Position numbers and translations under genes: made by a program | DNA from: Stenotrophomonas rhizophila | GTDB taxonomy: Bacteria > Pseudomonadota > Gammaproteobacteria > Xanthomonadales > Xanthomonadaceae | NCBI RefSeq assembly: GCF_001704155.1 | Contig: NZ_CP016294.1 | Span: 3,283,501 to 3,347,500, forward strand | DNA: 64,000 bases | Direction: 5' to 3' | In this document: positions 56,062 through 64,000 of the stretch, one piece after another | Layout: each line of letters begins with the position of its first letter | Position numbering within the stretch: the stretch's first letter is position 1 | The notes under the pieces: generated by a model | Told to the model about the DNA's origin: nothing | The model's database searches: none | What the model saw: the letters and a program-made list of their open reading frames with translations, nothing else

Positions 56062-57696
56062 TCAGCCCTTGTAGCCGTTGCTGATCGGGTAGCGGCGTTC
56101 GCGGCCGAATGCGCGGCGCGACACCTTCGGGCCGGGTGCGGCCTGGTGGCGCTTCCACTCGCTGGTGCGTACCAGCCGCAGCACGCGGTCCACCACCTCG
56201 GCGGCGTAACCGGCGGCCACGATCTCCTCGCGCGACTGCTCCTGGTCCACGTAGCGGTACAGGATGCCGTCCAGCACGTCGTAGGCCGGCAGCGAATCCT
56301 GGTCGGTCTGGTTGGCACGAAGTTCGGCCGACGGCGGCCGGGCGATCACTGCCGGCGGGATCACCGGCGCGCCGCCCACGGTGTTGCGCCACTTGGACAG
56401 GCCGAATACCTCGGTCTTGTACAGGTCCTTCAGCGGCGCGTAGCCACCGCACATGTCGCCGTAGATGGTGGCGTAGCCGACCGCGTATTCGCTCTTGTTG
56501 CCGGTGGTGAGCAGCAGCCCGCCGAACTTGTTGGACAGCGCCATCAGGATCACCCCGCGCGCGCGCGACTGCAGGTTCTCCTCGGTCACATCCGCGGGCT
56601 GGCCCTCGAACATCGGGCCGAGCGCGGTCATCAGGCCTTCGAACACCGGCTCGATCGATACCGCTTCGAGCTTCACGCCCAGCGCGCGGCACTGCTCGGC
56701 GGCCAGGTCGTTGGACATGTCGGCGGTATAGCGCGAGGGCAGCCGTACCGCAGTGACGTTGTCCGCGCCCAGCGCGTCCACCGCCATCGCCAGCACCAGC
56801 GCCGAATCGATGCCGCCGGACAGCCCCAACCACACCTTCTTGAAGCCGTTCTTGCCGCAGTAATCGCGGATGCCGCGGGTCACCGCGCGCCAGGCCAGCG
56901 CATCCATGCTCTCGTCGCCGTCGTCCATCCACTCGCGCGGCAGGAAGCGGCGGCTTTCGGCGTCGTAGTCCACCACCAGCCACTGGTCGGTGAAGGCCGC
57001 TGCGGCCGGGTGCACGGTGCCATCGCCATCGGCCACGACCGAGGCGCCATCGAAGGTGAGCGCGTCCTGCCCGCCGACCATGTTGACGTACAGCAGCGCC
57101 GCCCCGGTTTCGCGGGTGCGCTCGGCCAGCAGCGCGTCGCGCTGGGCGTGCTTGCCGCGTTCGTATGGGGACGCATTGGGGATCACCACCAGCTCGGCAC
57201 CGTTGCGCACGGTATCGGCCAGGGGTTCGGGGAACCACAGGTCCTCGCAGACCAGCACGCCCACCGGCACGCCCTTCAGCTCGAACACGCAGCTGCCGCC
57301 GTCCGGGTCGATATCGAAGTAACGGCGTTCATCGAACACCGCATAGTTGGGCAGTTCGCGCTTGCGGTAGGTGTGCAGCACCTCGCCGTCGCGCAGCACG
57401 CTGGCGGCGTTGTAGACCACTGCCCCGGTGGCCTCGGGCCAGCCAACCACCGCAGTGATGCCATGGGTGGATTCGGCGATTCGGCCCATGGCCACCTGGC
57501 AGTCGTAGAGGAAACGCGGGCGCAGCAGCAGGTCTTCGGGCGGGTAGCCACTGATGGCCAGCTCCGGGAACACCACCAGTTCGGCGCCGAACTCATCGCG
57601 CGCCTCGGCGATCATCGCGATGATGTTGTCGGTGTTCTGCGCGACCGCGCCCACCGGAAAATCGAACTGGGCCATCGCGATGCGGATCGACGTCAT
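56062..57696 (-). CDS. nadE: Glutamine-dependent NAD+ synthetase
   Basis: Two-domain enzyme of 544 residues. The N-terminal nitrilase-type amidase (about 1-270) yields ammonia from glutamine, with Glu in VFPELAISGY and the nucleophile Cys in GVLVCEDLWFPEP. The C-terminal NAD synthase domain has P-loop GLSGGIDSALVLAMAVDALG. The start at 57696 (MTSIRIAMAQFDFPVG) fits the domain's first strand. Last step of NAD synthesis, in the cytoplasm. Confidence 0.95.
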   Translation of the reverse strand: MTSIRIAMAQFDFPVGAVAQNTDNIIAMIAEARDEFGAELVVFPELAISGYPPEDLLLRPRFLYDCQVAMGRIAESTHGITAVVGWPEATGAVVYNAASVLRDGEVLHTYRKRELPNYAVFDERRYFDIDPDGGSCVFELKGVPVGVLVCEDLWFPEPLADTVRNGAELVVIPNASPYERGKHAQRDALLAERTRETGAALLYVNMVGGQDALTFDGASVVADGDGTVHPAAAAFTDQWLVVDYDAESRRFLPREWMDDGDESMDALAWRAVTRGIRDYCGKNGFKKVWLGLSGGIDSALVLAMAVDALGADNVTAVRLPSRYTADMSNDLAAEQCRALGVKLEAVSIEPVFEGLMTALGPMFEGQPADVTEENLQSRARGVILMALSNKFGGLLLTTGNKSEYAVGYATIYGDMCGGYAPLKDLYKTEVFGLSKWRNTVGGAPVIPPAVIARPPSAELRANQTDQDSLPAYDVLDGILYRYVDQEQSREEIVAAGYAAEVVDRVLRLVRTSEWKRHQAAPGPKVSRRAFGRERRYPISNGYKG

Positions 57697-57759
57697 GGGG
57701 TGAAGCCTGTGGTTGCGATGGCCCATTGTAGCGCTGGTGGTTCGGCGGACTGCAAAAGC

Positions 57760-57789
57760 AGAAAAGCCGCCCCTTGGGGCGGCTTTTCT
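57760..57789 (-). terminator. Intrinsic terminator of sucCD
   Basis: Arms AGAAAAGCCGCCCC and GGGGCGGCTTTTCT around TT, with runs of A and T on both sides. On the minus strand it comes about 55 bp after the sucD stop. Confidence 0.9.
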
Positions 57790-57792
57790 TTT

Positions 57793-57814
57793 GCCGACTA
57801 ACAGTCGGCGCTAC
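57793..57814 (-). repeat. GTAG palindromic repeat next to the sucCD terminator
   Basis: Arms GCCGACT and AGTCGGC around AAC, then GCTAC. It lies between the sucD stop and the terminator, so it is part of the sucCD mRNA tail. Confidence 0.85.
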
Positions 57815-57844
57815 GCGTTGTCAGCCGCGTTGCGGCTGGCGCGC

Positions 57845-58720
57845 TTATTTCACCAGCTTGGCGATGGCAGCGCCCAGGTCGCCCGGCGAGCGGACGGTGA
57901 CCACACCGGCAGCTTCCATGGCGGCGAACTTGCCTTCAGCGGTGCCCTTGCCGCCCGATGCGATCGCACCGGCGTGGCCCATGCGCTTGCCGGCCGGAGC
58001 CGAAGCGCCCGCGATGAAGCCGACGACCGGCTTCTTCACGTGGTTCTTGATGTACTCCGCACCGGCTTCCTCGGCGTCGCCGCCGATTTCGCCGACCATG
58101 ATGATGCCTTCGGTCTGCGGGTCTTCGTTGAACAGCTTGAGGCAGTCAACGAAGTTCAGGCCGTTGATCGGGTCGCCACCGATACCGATGCAGGTCGACT
58201 GGCCCAGGCCCACTTCCGTGGTCTGCTTGACCGCTTCATAGGTCAGGGTGCCCGAACGCGACACGATGCCGATCTTGCCCGGCTTGTGGATGTGGCCCGG
58301 CATGATGCCGATCTTGCACTCGCCCGGGGTGATCACGCCGGGGCAGTTCGGCCCGATCAGCACGGTGTCCGGATGCGAACGGGTCAGCACGTTCTTCACG
58401 CGCAGCATGTCCAGCACCGGAATGCCTTCGGTGATGCACACGATGACCTTGATGCCGGCAGCCGCAGCTTCCAGGATCGCGTCAGCCGCGTACGGCGGCG
58501 GCACGTAGATAACCGAAGCGTTGGCGCCGGTGCTCTGCACGGCGTCGGCAACGGTGTTGAAGACCGGCAGGTCGATGTGGGTCGTGCCGCCCTTGCCCGG
58601 GGTCACGCCGCCAACAACCTGGGTGCCGTACTCGATCATCTGAGTGGCGTGGAAGGTACCCTGCTGGCCGGTGAAGCCCTGCACGATCACCTTGGTGTTC
58701 TTATTGATCAAAACAGACAT
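57845..58720 (-). CDS. sucD: Succinate--CoA ligase subunit alpha
   Basis: Protein of 291 residues, partner of SucC in the TCA-cycle step from succinyl-CoA to succinate with nucleotide phosphorylation. CoA-binding fold at the N-terminus ([20 protein letters not shown]). The phosphorylated His is in [20 protein letters not shown]. It follows sucC by 21 bp on the same transcript. Confidence 0.97.
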   Translation of the reverse strand: MSVLINKNTKVIVQGFTGQQGTFHATQMIEYGTQVVGGVTPGKGGTTHIDLPVFNTVADAVQSTGANASVIYVPPPYAADAILEAAAAGIKVIVCITEGIPVLDMLRVKNVLTRSHPDTVLIGPNCPGVITPGECKIGIMPGHIHKPGKIGIVSRSGTLTYEAVKQTTEVGLGQSTCIGIGGDPINGLNFVDCLKLFNEDPQTEGIIMVGEIGGDAEEAGAEYIKNHVKKPVVGFIAGASAPAGKRMGHAGAIASGGKGTAEGKFAAMEAAGVVTVRSPGDLGAAIAKLVK

Positions 58721-58741
58721 TGTTATTCCTTCGGTGTCGGA

Positions 58742-59911
<1,170 letters not shown>

Positions 59912-60154
59912 GCGTCACCGTGGGAATAGGAACGACCGCACGCACGGACCGCGGCGGGCCCACTATTGTGGACGACCCGGCGGCGCGGCGCAAAGAAACC
60001 GGGGCCCGGGCGTGAAGAGGGGGAGATTTCCACCTTCATTCAGGCAGTTGCGCCCGGGCCGCCCCGCCGGGGGTGGGTCGGGAATGGTCAAAATGCGCGG
60101 CTCGGGGCCCAAACCTATGCCTATACTGGGCCCAGCCAGAAGGGGAGTTCCGGC

Positions 60155-61768
60155 GTGTCACCCAGTGCTTCATTGATCGACCGCATCGAGTCCATGCCGA
60201 AGCGGGAGCTGTACTTTTTCGCCCTCTACCGGGTCCTGATCGCAGCGGTCATCGCCGCCCTGCTGTTCAGCCCGTTGAGTGCATTGGTGGGCGAATCCAC
60301 CCACCCGCAGCTGGCTGCGGTGGTCAGCGGCAGCTACCTGGCGCTGTCGCTGCTGATCCTGGTGGCCGGCCGCAACGACCGCTGGCTGCGCCCGATCGTG
60401 GTGGGCAGCGTGCTCATCGACATCGTCGCCACCGTCCTACTGGCCCACGCCCTGCCCGGCGCCAGCGCCGGCCTGTCCATGGCCCTGCTGTTCAACATCG
60501 CCGCTGCGGCCACCCTGCTGCCGTTGTCGCTGGGCCTGAGCCTGGCCCTAACCGCCAGCGCCGCCACCGCCGGCGAATACGTCTGGAATCTGCTCGAGAA
60601 CGGCGAGCCCAACCGCACCCTGGCCGAACTGGCCATGTTCATCACCAGCTTCCTGGCCCTGGCCTTCGTCAGCTACCAGGTGGGCAACCGCGCCCGCCGC
60701 AACCAGCAGTTGGCCAACCAGCGCGGCGCCGAAGTCGCCAACCTGTTCGAGATCAACGAACTGATCATCCGCCGCATGCGCACCGGCGTGCTGGTGGTCG
60801 ATGGCGCCAACCGCATCACCCTGGCCAATGAGGCGGCCGCCACCCTGATCGGCGACAACGACGGCAACAGCGGCAGCGGCCTGCTGGAACTGGGCAGCGC
60901 CGCGCCCGACCTGAGCCGCCGCCTGCAGCGCTGGCGAAATGGCTGGACCAACGAAGAAACCCCCCTGCAGCTGTCGCCCGACCAGCCCGAAGTGCAGCCG
61001 CGCTTTGCCCGCCTGCTGGCCGGCAGCGACCTGACCCTGGTGTTCCTGGACGATTCCACCGTGGTCTCGCGCCGCGCCGAATCGCTCACCCTCTCGGCCA
61101 TGGGCCGGTTCTCGGCCAGCCTGGCCCATGAGATCCGCAATCCGCTGGCAGCCATCAACTACGCCGCCCAGCTGCTGGAGGAATCCACCGCCATTGGCGA
61201 TACCGACCGCCGCCTGCTGCAGATCATCCACCAGCAGTGCCAGCGCACCAACGGCATCGTGGAAAGCGTGCTGGGCCTGGCCCGGCGCGAGCGGGCCAAC
61301 CCGGAGAACCTGGACCTGGCCGCCTTCGTGCGCCGCTTCGTGCTGGAGTACAAGCAGAGCCTCACGCTGGAAACCGACAGCATCGAGCCGATCATCAGCG
61401 AGTCTTCCGTGCATGGGCTGGTGGACCCGCGCCACCTGCACCAGATCCTCACCGTGCTGGTGCACAACGCCTTGAAGTATGGCCGCACCGGCCAGGACCC
61501 GGCCCGCGTACGCCTGCGTGTGGCCCGCCAGGACCGCAATGCGGTGATCGACGTGATGGACCGGGGCCCGGGCATTCCCGAATCGGTTGCCAGCCAGCTG
61601 TTCCGCCCGTTCTACACCACCTCCGAACACGGCACCGGGCTGGGCCTGTATATCGCCCGTGAGCTGTGCAAGGGCAACCAGGCAAGCCTGGAGTACGTCT
61701 CGGTACCTGCCGGCGGCGCCTGCTTCCGGTTGGTACTGCCCGGGCCGCACACCATGCGGCCGCAATGA
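60155..61768 (+). CDS. pilS: Sensor histidine kinase PilS
   Basis: Membrane kinase of 537 residues controlling type IV pilin transcription with PilR. The start is GTG at 60155 with AGGGGAG 7 bp in front. Six hydrophobic segments run from about 25 to 185. A PAS-like region follows (MRTGVLVVDGANRITLANEA). The H-box is SLAHEIRNPLAAINYA, the N-box QILTVLVHNALKYG, and the G-boxes are DRGPGIP and GTGLGLYIAREL. Downstream pilR confirms the pair. Confidence 0.93.
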   Translation: MSPSASLIDRIESMPKRELYFFALYRVLIAAVIAALLFSPLSALVGESTHPQLAAVVSGSYLALSLLILVAGRNDRWLRPIVVGSVLIDIVATVLLAHALPGASAGLSMALLFNIAAAATLLPLSLGLSLALTASAATAGEYVWNLLENGEPNRTLAELAMFITSFLALAFVSYQVGNRARRNQQLANQRGAEVANLFEINELIIRRMRTGVLVVDGANRITLANEAAATLIGDNDGNSGSGLLELGSAAPDLSRRLQRWRNGWTNEETPLQLSPDQPEVQPRFARLLAGSDLTLVFLDDSTVVSRRAESLTLSAMGRFSASLAHEIRNPLAAINYAAQLLEESTAIGDTDRRLLQIIHQQCQRTNGIVESVLGLARRERANPENLDLAAFVRRFVLEYKQSLTLETDSIEPIISESSVHGLVDPRHLHQILTVLVHNALKYGRTGQDPARVRLRVARQDRNAVIDVMDRGPGIPESVASQLFRPFYTTSEHGTGLGLYIARELCKGNQASLEYVSVPAGGACFRLVLPGPHTMRPQ

Positions 61769-61832
61769 CGCGCTACCCTGCAGGCGTCAATAGTTTGTCG
61801 TTTTCAACCGCACTCGGCTATCTTTCCCCCAT

Positions 61833-63218
61833 ATGAACGAAAACCGCAGCGCCCTCGTCGTCGACGACGAACGCGACATCCGCGAACTGCTGGTACTGAC
61901 CCTGGGCCGCATGGGCCTGCGCATCAGCACCGCGGCCAACCTCGCCGAAGCGCGCGAGCTGCTGGCCAGCAACCCCTACGACCTGTGCATCACCGACATG
62001 CGGCTGCCCGACGGCAACGGCATCGAGCTGGTCACTGAAATCGCCCAGCACTACCCGCGCACCCCGGTGGCGATGATCACCGCGTTCGGCAGCATGGACC
62101 TGGCGGTGGAAGCGTTGAAGGCCGGCGCGTTCGATTTCGTCAGCAAGCCGGTGGACATCTCGGTGCTGCGCGGGCTGGTCAAGCACGCGCTGGAACTCAA
62201 CAACACCGAACGCCCCGCCCCGCCGCCGCTGACCAGCGACACCACCGCACGCCTGCTGGGCGAATCGGCGGCGATGGATGGCCTGCGCGCCACCATCACC
62301 AAGGTCGCCCGCAGCCAGGCGCCGGTGTACATCCTGGGCGAATCGGGCGTGGGCAAGGAACTGGTGGCCCGCACCATCCACGGCCAGAGCGCACGTGCGG
62401 CCGGCCCGTTCGTGCCGGTAAACTGCGGCGCCATTCCATCGGAGCTGATGGAAAGCGAATTCTTCGGGCACAAGAAGGGCAGCTTCAGCGGCGCCCATGC
62501 CGACAAGCCGGGCCTGTTCCAGGCCGCGCATGGCGGCACCCTGTTCCTGGATGAAGTGGCCGAACTGCCGCTGCAGATGCAGGTGAAGCTGCTGCGTGCG
62601 ATCCAGGAGAAATCGATCCGCCCGGTGGGCGCGGCCACCGAAGTGCCGGTGGATGTGCGCATTCTTTCTGCCACCCACAAGGATCTGGGCGACTTGGTGG
62701 AAGATGGGCGGTTCCGCCACGATCTGTATTACCGCATCAATGTGATCGAACTGCGCGTGCCGCCGCTGCGCGAGCGCCGTAGTGATCTGCCGCAGTTGGC
62801 AGCTTCGATCCTGGCCCGGTTGGCCCGCACGCATGGGCGGCCCACTCCGCTGCTGGCGCCGTCGGCGTTGGAGGCGATGGGCACGTATCACTTCCCGGGC
62901 AACGTGCGCGAACTGGAGAACATCCTGGAGCGCGCGTTGGCGCTGGCCGAGGGTGACACCATCGGGGCGAGCGATCTTCGGTTGCCGCAGCAGGGTGTGC
63001 CGCGGCATGGTGGGGCGCCGGTGGCGGCGCATGAGGAAGCGGTGGTGGATCTGCCGGCGGGGAGCGGCGCGCTGCCTTCGTATATCGAGCAGATGGAACG
63101 CACCGCGATCCAGAAGGCGCTGGAAGAGAACCGCTGGAACAAGACGCGGACAGCCGCGCAGTTGGGCATCACCTTCCGCGCGTTGAGGTACAAGCTGAAA
63201 AAGCTGGGAATGGACTAA
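61833..63218 (+). CDS. pilR: Sigma-54-dependent response regulator PilR
   Basis: Protein of 461 residues. Receiver domain (about 7-120) with phospho-acceptor Asp in ITDMRLPDG. AAA+ domain (about 145-380): Walker A GESGVGKE, the sigma-54 contact loop GSFSGA (usual GAFTGA), Walker B GGTLFLDEVAELP, and RFRHDLYYRINVIELRVPPL. Fis-type HTH at the end (NKTRTAAQLGITFRALRYKL). Activates pilA in relatives. 64 bp after pilS. Confidence 0.94.
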   Translation: MNENRSALVVDDERDIRELLVLTLGRMGLRISTAANLAEARELLASNPYDLCITDMRLPDGNGIELVTEIAQHYPRTPVAMITAFGSMDLAVEALKAGAFDFVSKPVDISVLRGLVKHALELNNTERPAPPPLTSDTTARLLGESAAMDGLRATITKVARSQAPVYILGESGVGKELVARTIHGQSARAAGPFVPVNCGAIPSELMESEFFGHKKGSFSGAHADKPGLFQAAHGGTLFLDEVAELPLQMQVKLLRAIQEKSIRPVGAATEVPVDVRILSATHKDLGDLVEDGRFRHDLYYRINVIELRVPPLRERRSDLPQLAASILARLARTHGRPTPLLAPSALEAMGTYHFPGNVRELENILERALALAEGDTIGASDLRLPQQGVPRHGGAPVAAHEEAVVDLPAGSGALPSYIEQMERTAIQKALEENRWNKTRTAAQLGITFRALRYKLKKLGMD

Positions 63219-63259
63219 ACCCGGAATCGGGTTGAATTCAACGTTGCGGCAATGAAACC

Positions 63260-63282
63260 GTAGAGCCACGCCCTGCGTGGCT
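63260..63282 (+). repeat. GTAG palindromic repeat (GCCACGC subfamily)
   Basis: GTAG, then arms AGCCACGC and GCGTGGCT around CCT. First of several repeat units in the otherwise gene-free stretch after pilR. Confidence 0.82.
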
Positions 63283-63346
63283 GCAATGCAGAACGACGCC
63301 GGGCACCCGAGCGGTCCACGCGTAACGTGTCGCCGGACACCGCGAT

Positions 63347-63369
63347 GGACACGCATGGCGTGTCACTAC
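63347..63369 (-). repeat. GTAG repeat (GACACGC subfamily)
   Basis: GGACACGCATGGCGTGTCA followed by CTAC; minus-strand reading GTAGTGACACGCC. Same subfamily as 22182-22204. A degenerate copy without the GTAG, GGACACGCCCGGCATGTCG then CAAC, lies at 63397-63419. Confidence 0.82.
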
Positions 63370-63433
63370 CGATTACCTCCACGCCAGAATCTCGCTGGAC
63401 ACGCCCGGCATGTCGCAACAGGCACAAACCCGC

Positions 63434-63456
63434 GTAGCGACACGCCATGCGTGTCC
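63434..63456 (+). repeat. GTAG repeat (GACACGC subfamily)
   Basis: GTAGCGACACGCC, then ATGCGTGTCC. Opposite orientation to the unit at 63347, with the degenerate copy between them. The rest of 63457-63759 shows no gene and no element I recognise; it is less GC-biased than its surroundings. Confidence 0.82.
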
Positions 63457-63759
63457 CACGTAACACCAGACACCCTGTCGCCAACACCCCAACAAAACCG
63501 CACCGCCGTCGCACTACCGCCCCCACCCGGGCCGCTAGCGACAACCTGTTGGCATCGCCTATCAAACCCGGCAAAACCAACAGACAGAATCGATTGGCTA
63601 CCGACCTCACCACGGCGCATGGTGGGGACGGAGCTTCAAATCTCCGAGTGGATGCAAAATTATGGACGTCCCATGTCGGGAGGGTGGCTAATACAAGACC
63701 CCTCAACCGGGGAAATACTCCACGCCGCATGCATCCACGCGGATTTGAACCTCCCGGCT

Positions 63760-63780
63760 CCCTTGCCCTACCGGCAAGGG
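63760..63780. promoter_or_regulatory. Hairpin in the leader of the symE-like gene
   Basis: Arms CCCTTGCC and GGCAAGGG around CTACC, an 8-bp stem ending 22 bp before the ATG. It precedes GGAGG at 63793-63797. It could shield the ribosome site or belong to an antisense RNA. Confidence 0.45.
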
Positions 63781-63802
63781 AGATTTCCCCTTGGAGGCTC
63801 CC

Positions 63803-64000
63803 ATGCGCTCGCCACGCAACACTCACCTCTTCCCAGAACTGCTGCTGCCCACGGCCGACCGACCGCGCCACTACACTGTGCGCGCACACACCTACGCCTG
63901 GATGGACACCTTCGACGGCGGCACAGTCCCATGCCTATCGATACACGGCCGTTGGCTGGAGAACGCCGGCTTCAAAGTCGGCGCAAGCGTGAGCATTGAA
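63803..64000 (+). CDS. SymE-family toxin-like protein (3' end outside window)
   Basis: Start ATG 63803 with GGAGG 5 bp in front; 66 codons are visible. The N-terminal ~45 residues are variable (MRSPRNTHLFPELLLPTADR). They are followed by the SymE-type core PCLSIHGRWLENAGFKVGAS and a terminal VSIE, where the protein leaves the window. SymE proteins have an AbrB-like fold and are type I toxins or RNA/DNA-binding proteins, regulated by antisense SymR in E. coli. Family call from the GRWLExAGFxxG pattern; the C-terminus is unseen. Confidence 0.75.
   Translation, partial: MRSPRNTHLFPELLLPTADRPRHYTVRAHTYAWMDTFDGGTVPCLSIHGRWLENAGFKVGASVSIE

Noticed and set aside
63241-63460. CRISPR-like array after pilR because of repeated 23-mers
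   Set aside because: The units are GTAG palindromes in mixed orientations with irregular spacing and no cas genes; they also occur elsewhere in the window.
63650-63800. tRNA-like or riboswitch fold before the symE-like gene
   Set aside because: No cloverleaf or known riboswitch core could be built; only one short hairpin is convincing.

Overview
The window is a GC-rich, densely coded chromosomal segment that reads as Stenotrophomonas (Xanthomonadaceae), most like the plant-associated S. rhizophila group. Four things support this. The order yebC-ruvC-ruvA-kup-ruvB-ybgC-tolQRAB-pal-cpoB-queE is the Xanthomonadaceae arrangement. A class A L2-like beta-lactamase lies divergent to an ampR-type regulator. 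Many short palindromes carry a terminal GTAG tetranucleotide (SMAG/REP type). A fused phosphatase/glycosyltransferase matches the glucosylglycerol-phosphate synthase described from S. rhizophila. No rRNA, tRNA, CRISPR array, insertion sequence or prophage was seen.

Layout. Bases 1-12840 are a long minus-strand block: Holliday-junction genes (ruvC, ruvA, ruvB) with kup inserted, the Tol-Pal envelope-constriction system, queE (cut by the left edge), a small hydrolase, an acetyltransferase and a strongly acidic protein. aspS follows at 12928-14679. Bases 14838-24097 hold a DUF3011 repeat protein, a lipoprotein, the MFS-ggpPS osmolyte operon, the bla/ampR pair and an ABC-F ATPase. Bases 24431-36244 carry a TonB-dependent receptor, a YbaL-type antiporter, and an accessory-looking stretch with two exported metallopeptidases (M28 and M13) flanking metY, then two tandem secreted paralogues of unknown family. 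Bases 36297-47149 contain clpB with a heat-shock promoter, a GST, a permease, poxB, two small unknowns and a second TonB receptor preceded by a run of 15 C. Bases 47250-51188 are the trehalose cluster otsB-GH15-otsA. Bases 51486-63218 are mostly core genes: an OmpA fusion protein, pgeF, rluD, bamD, nadE, sucCD and pilSR. The right edge cuts a SymE-like toxin gene.

Together the genes suggest a soil or plant bacterium equipped for osmotic stress (glucosylglycerol plus trehalose), envelope maintenance (Tol-Pal, BamD, OmpA-like), beta-lactam resistance, and nutrient capture through TonB receptors. The least explained material is (a) the N-terminal module shared by the M28 and M13 peptidases, (b) the poly-C tract before the second TonB receptor, (c) GTAG repeats whose terminus supplies the UAG stop of ampR and poxB, and (d) several small secreted-looking proteins with no recognisable family.
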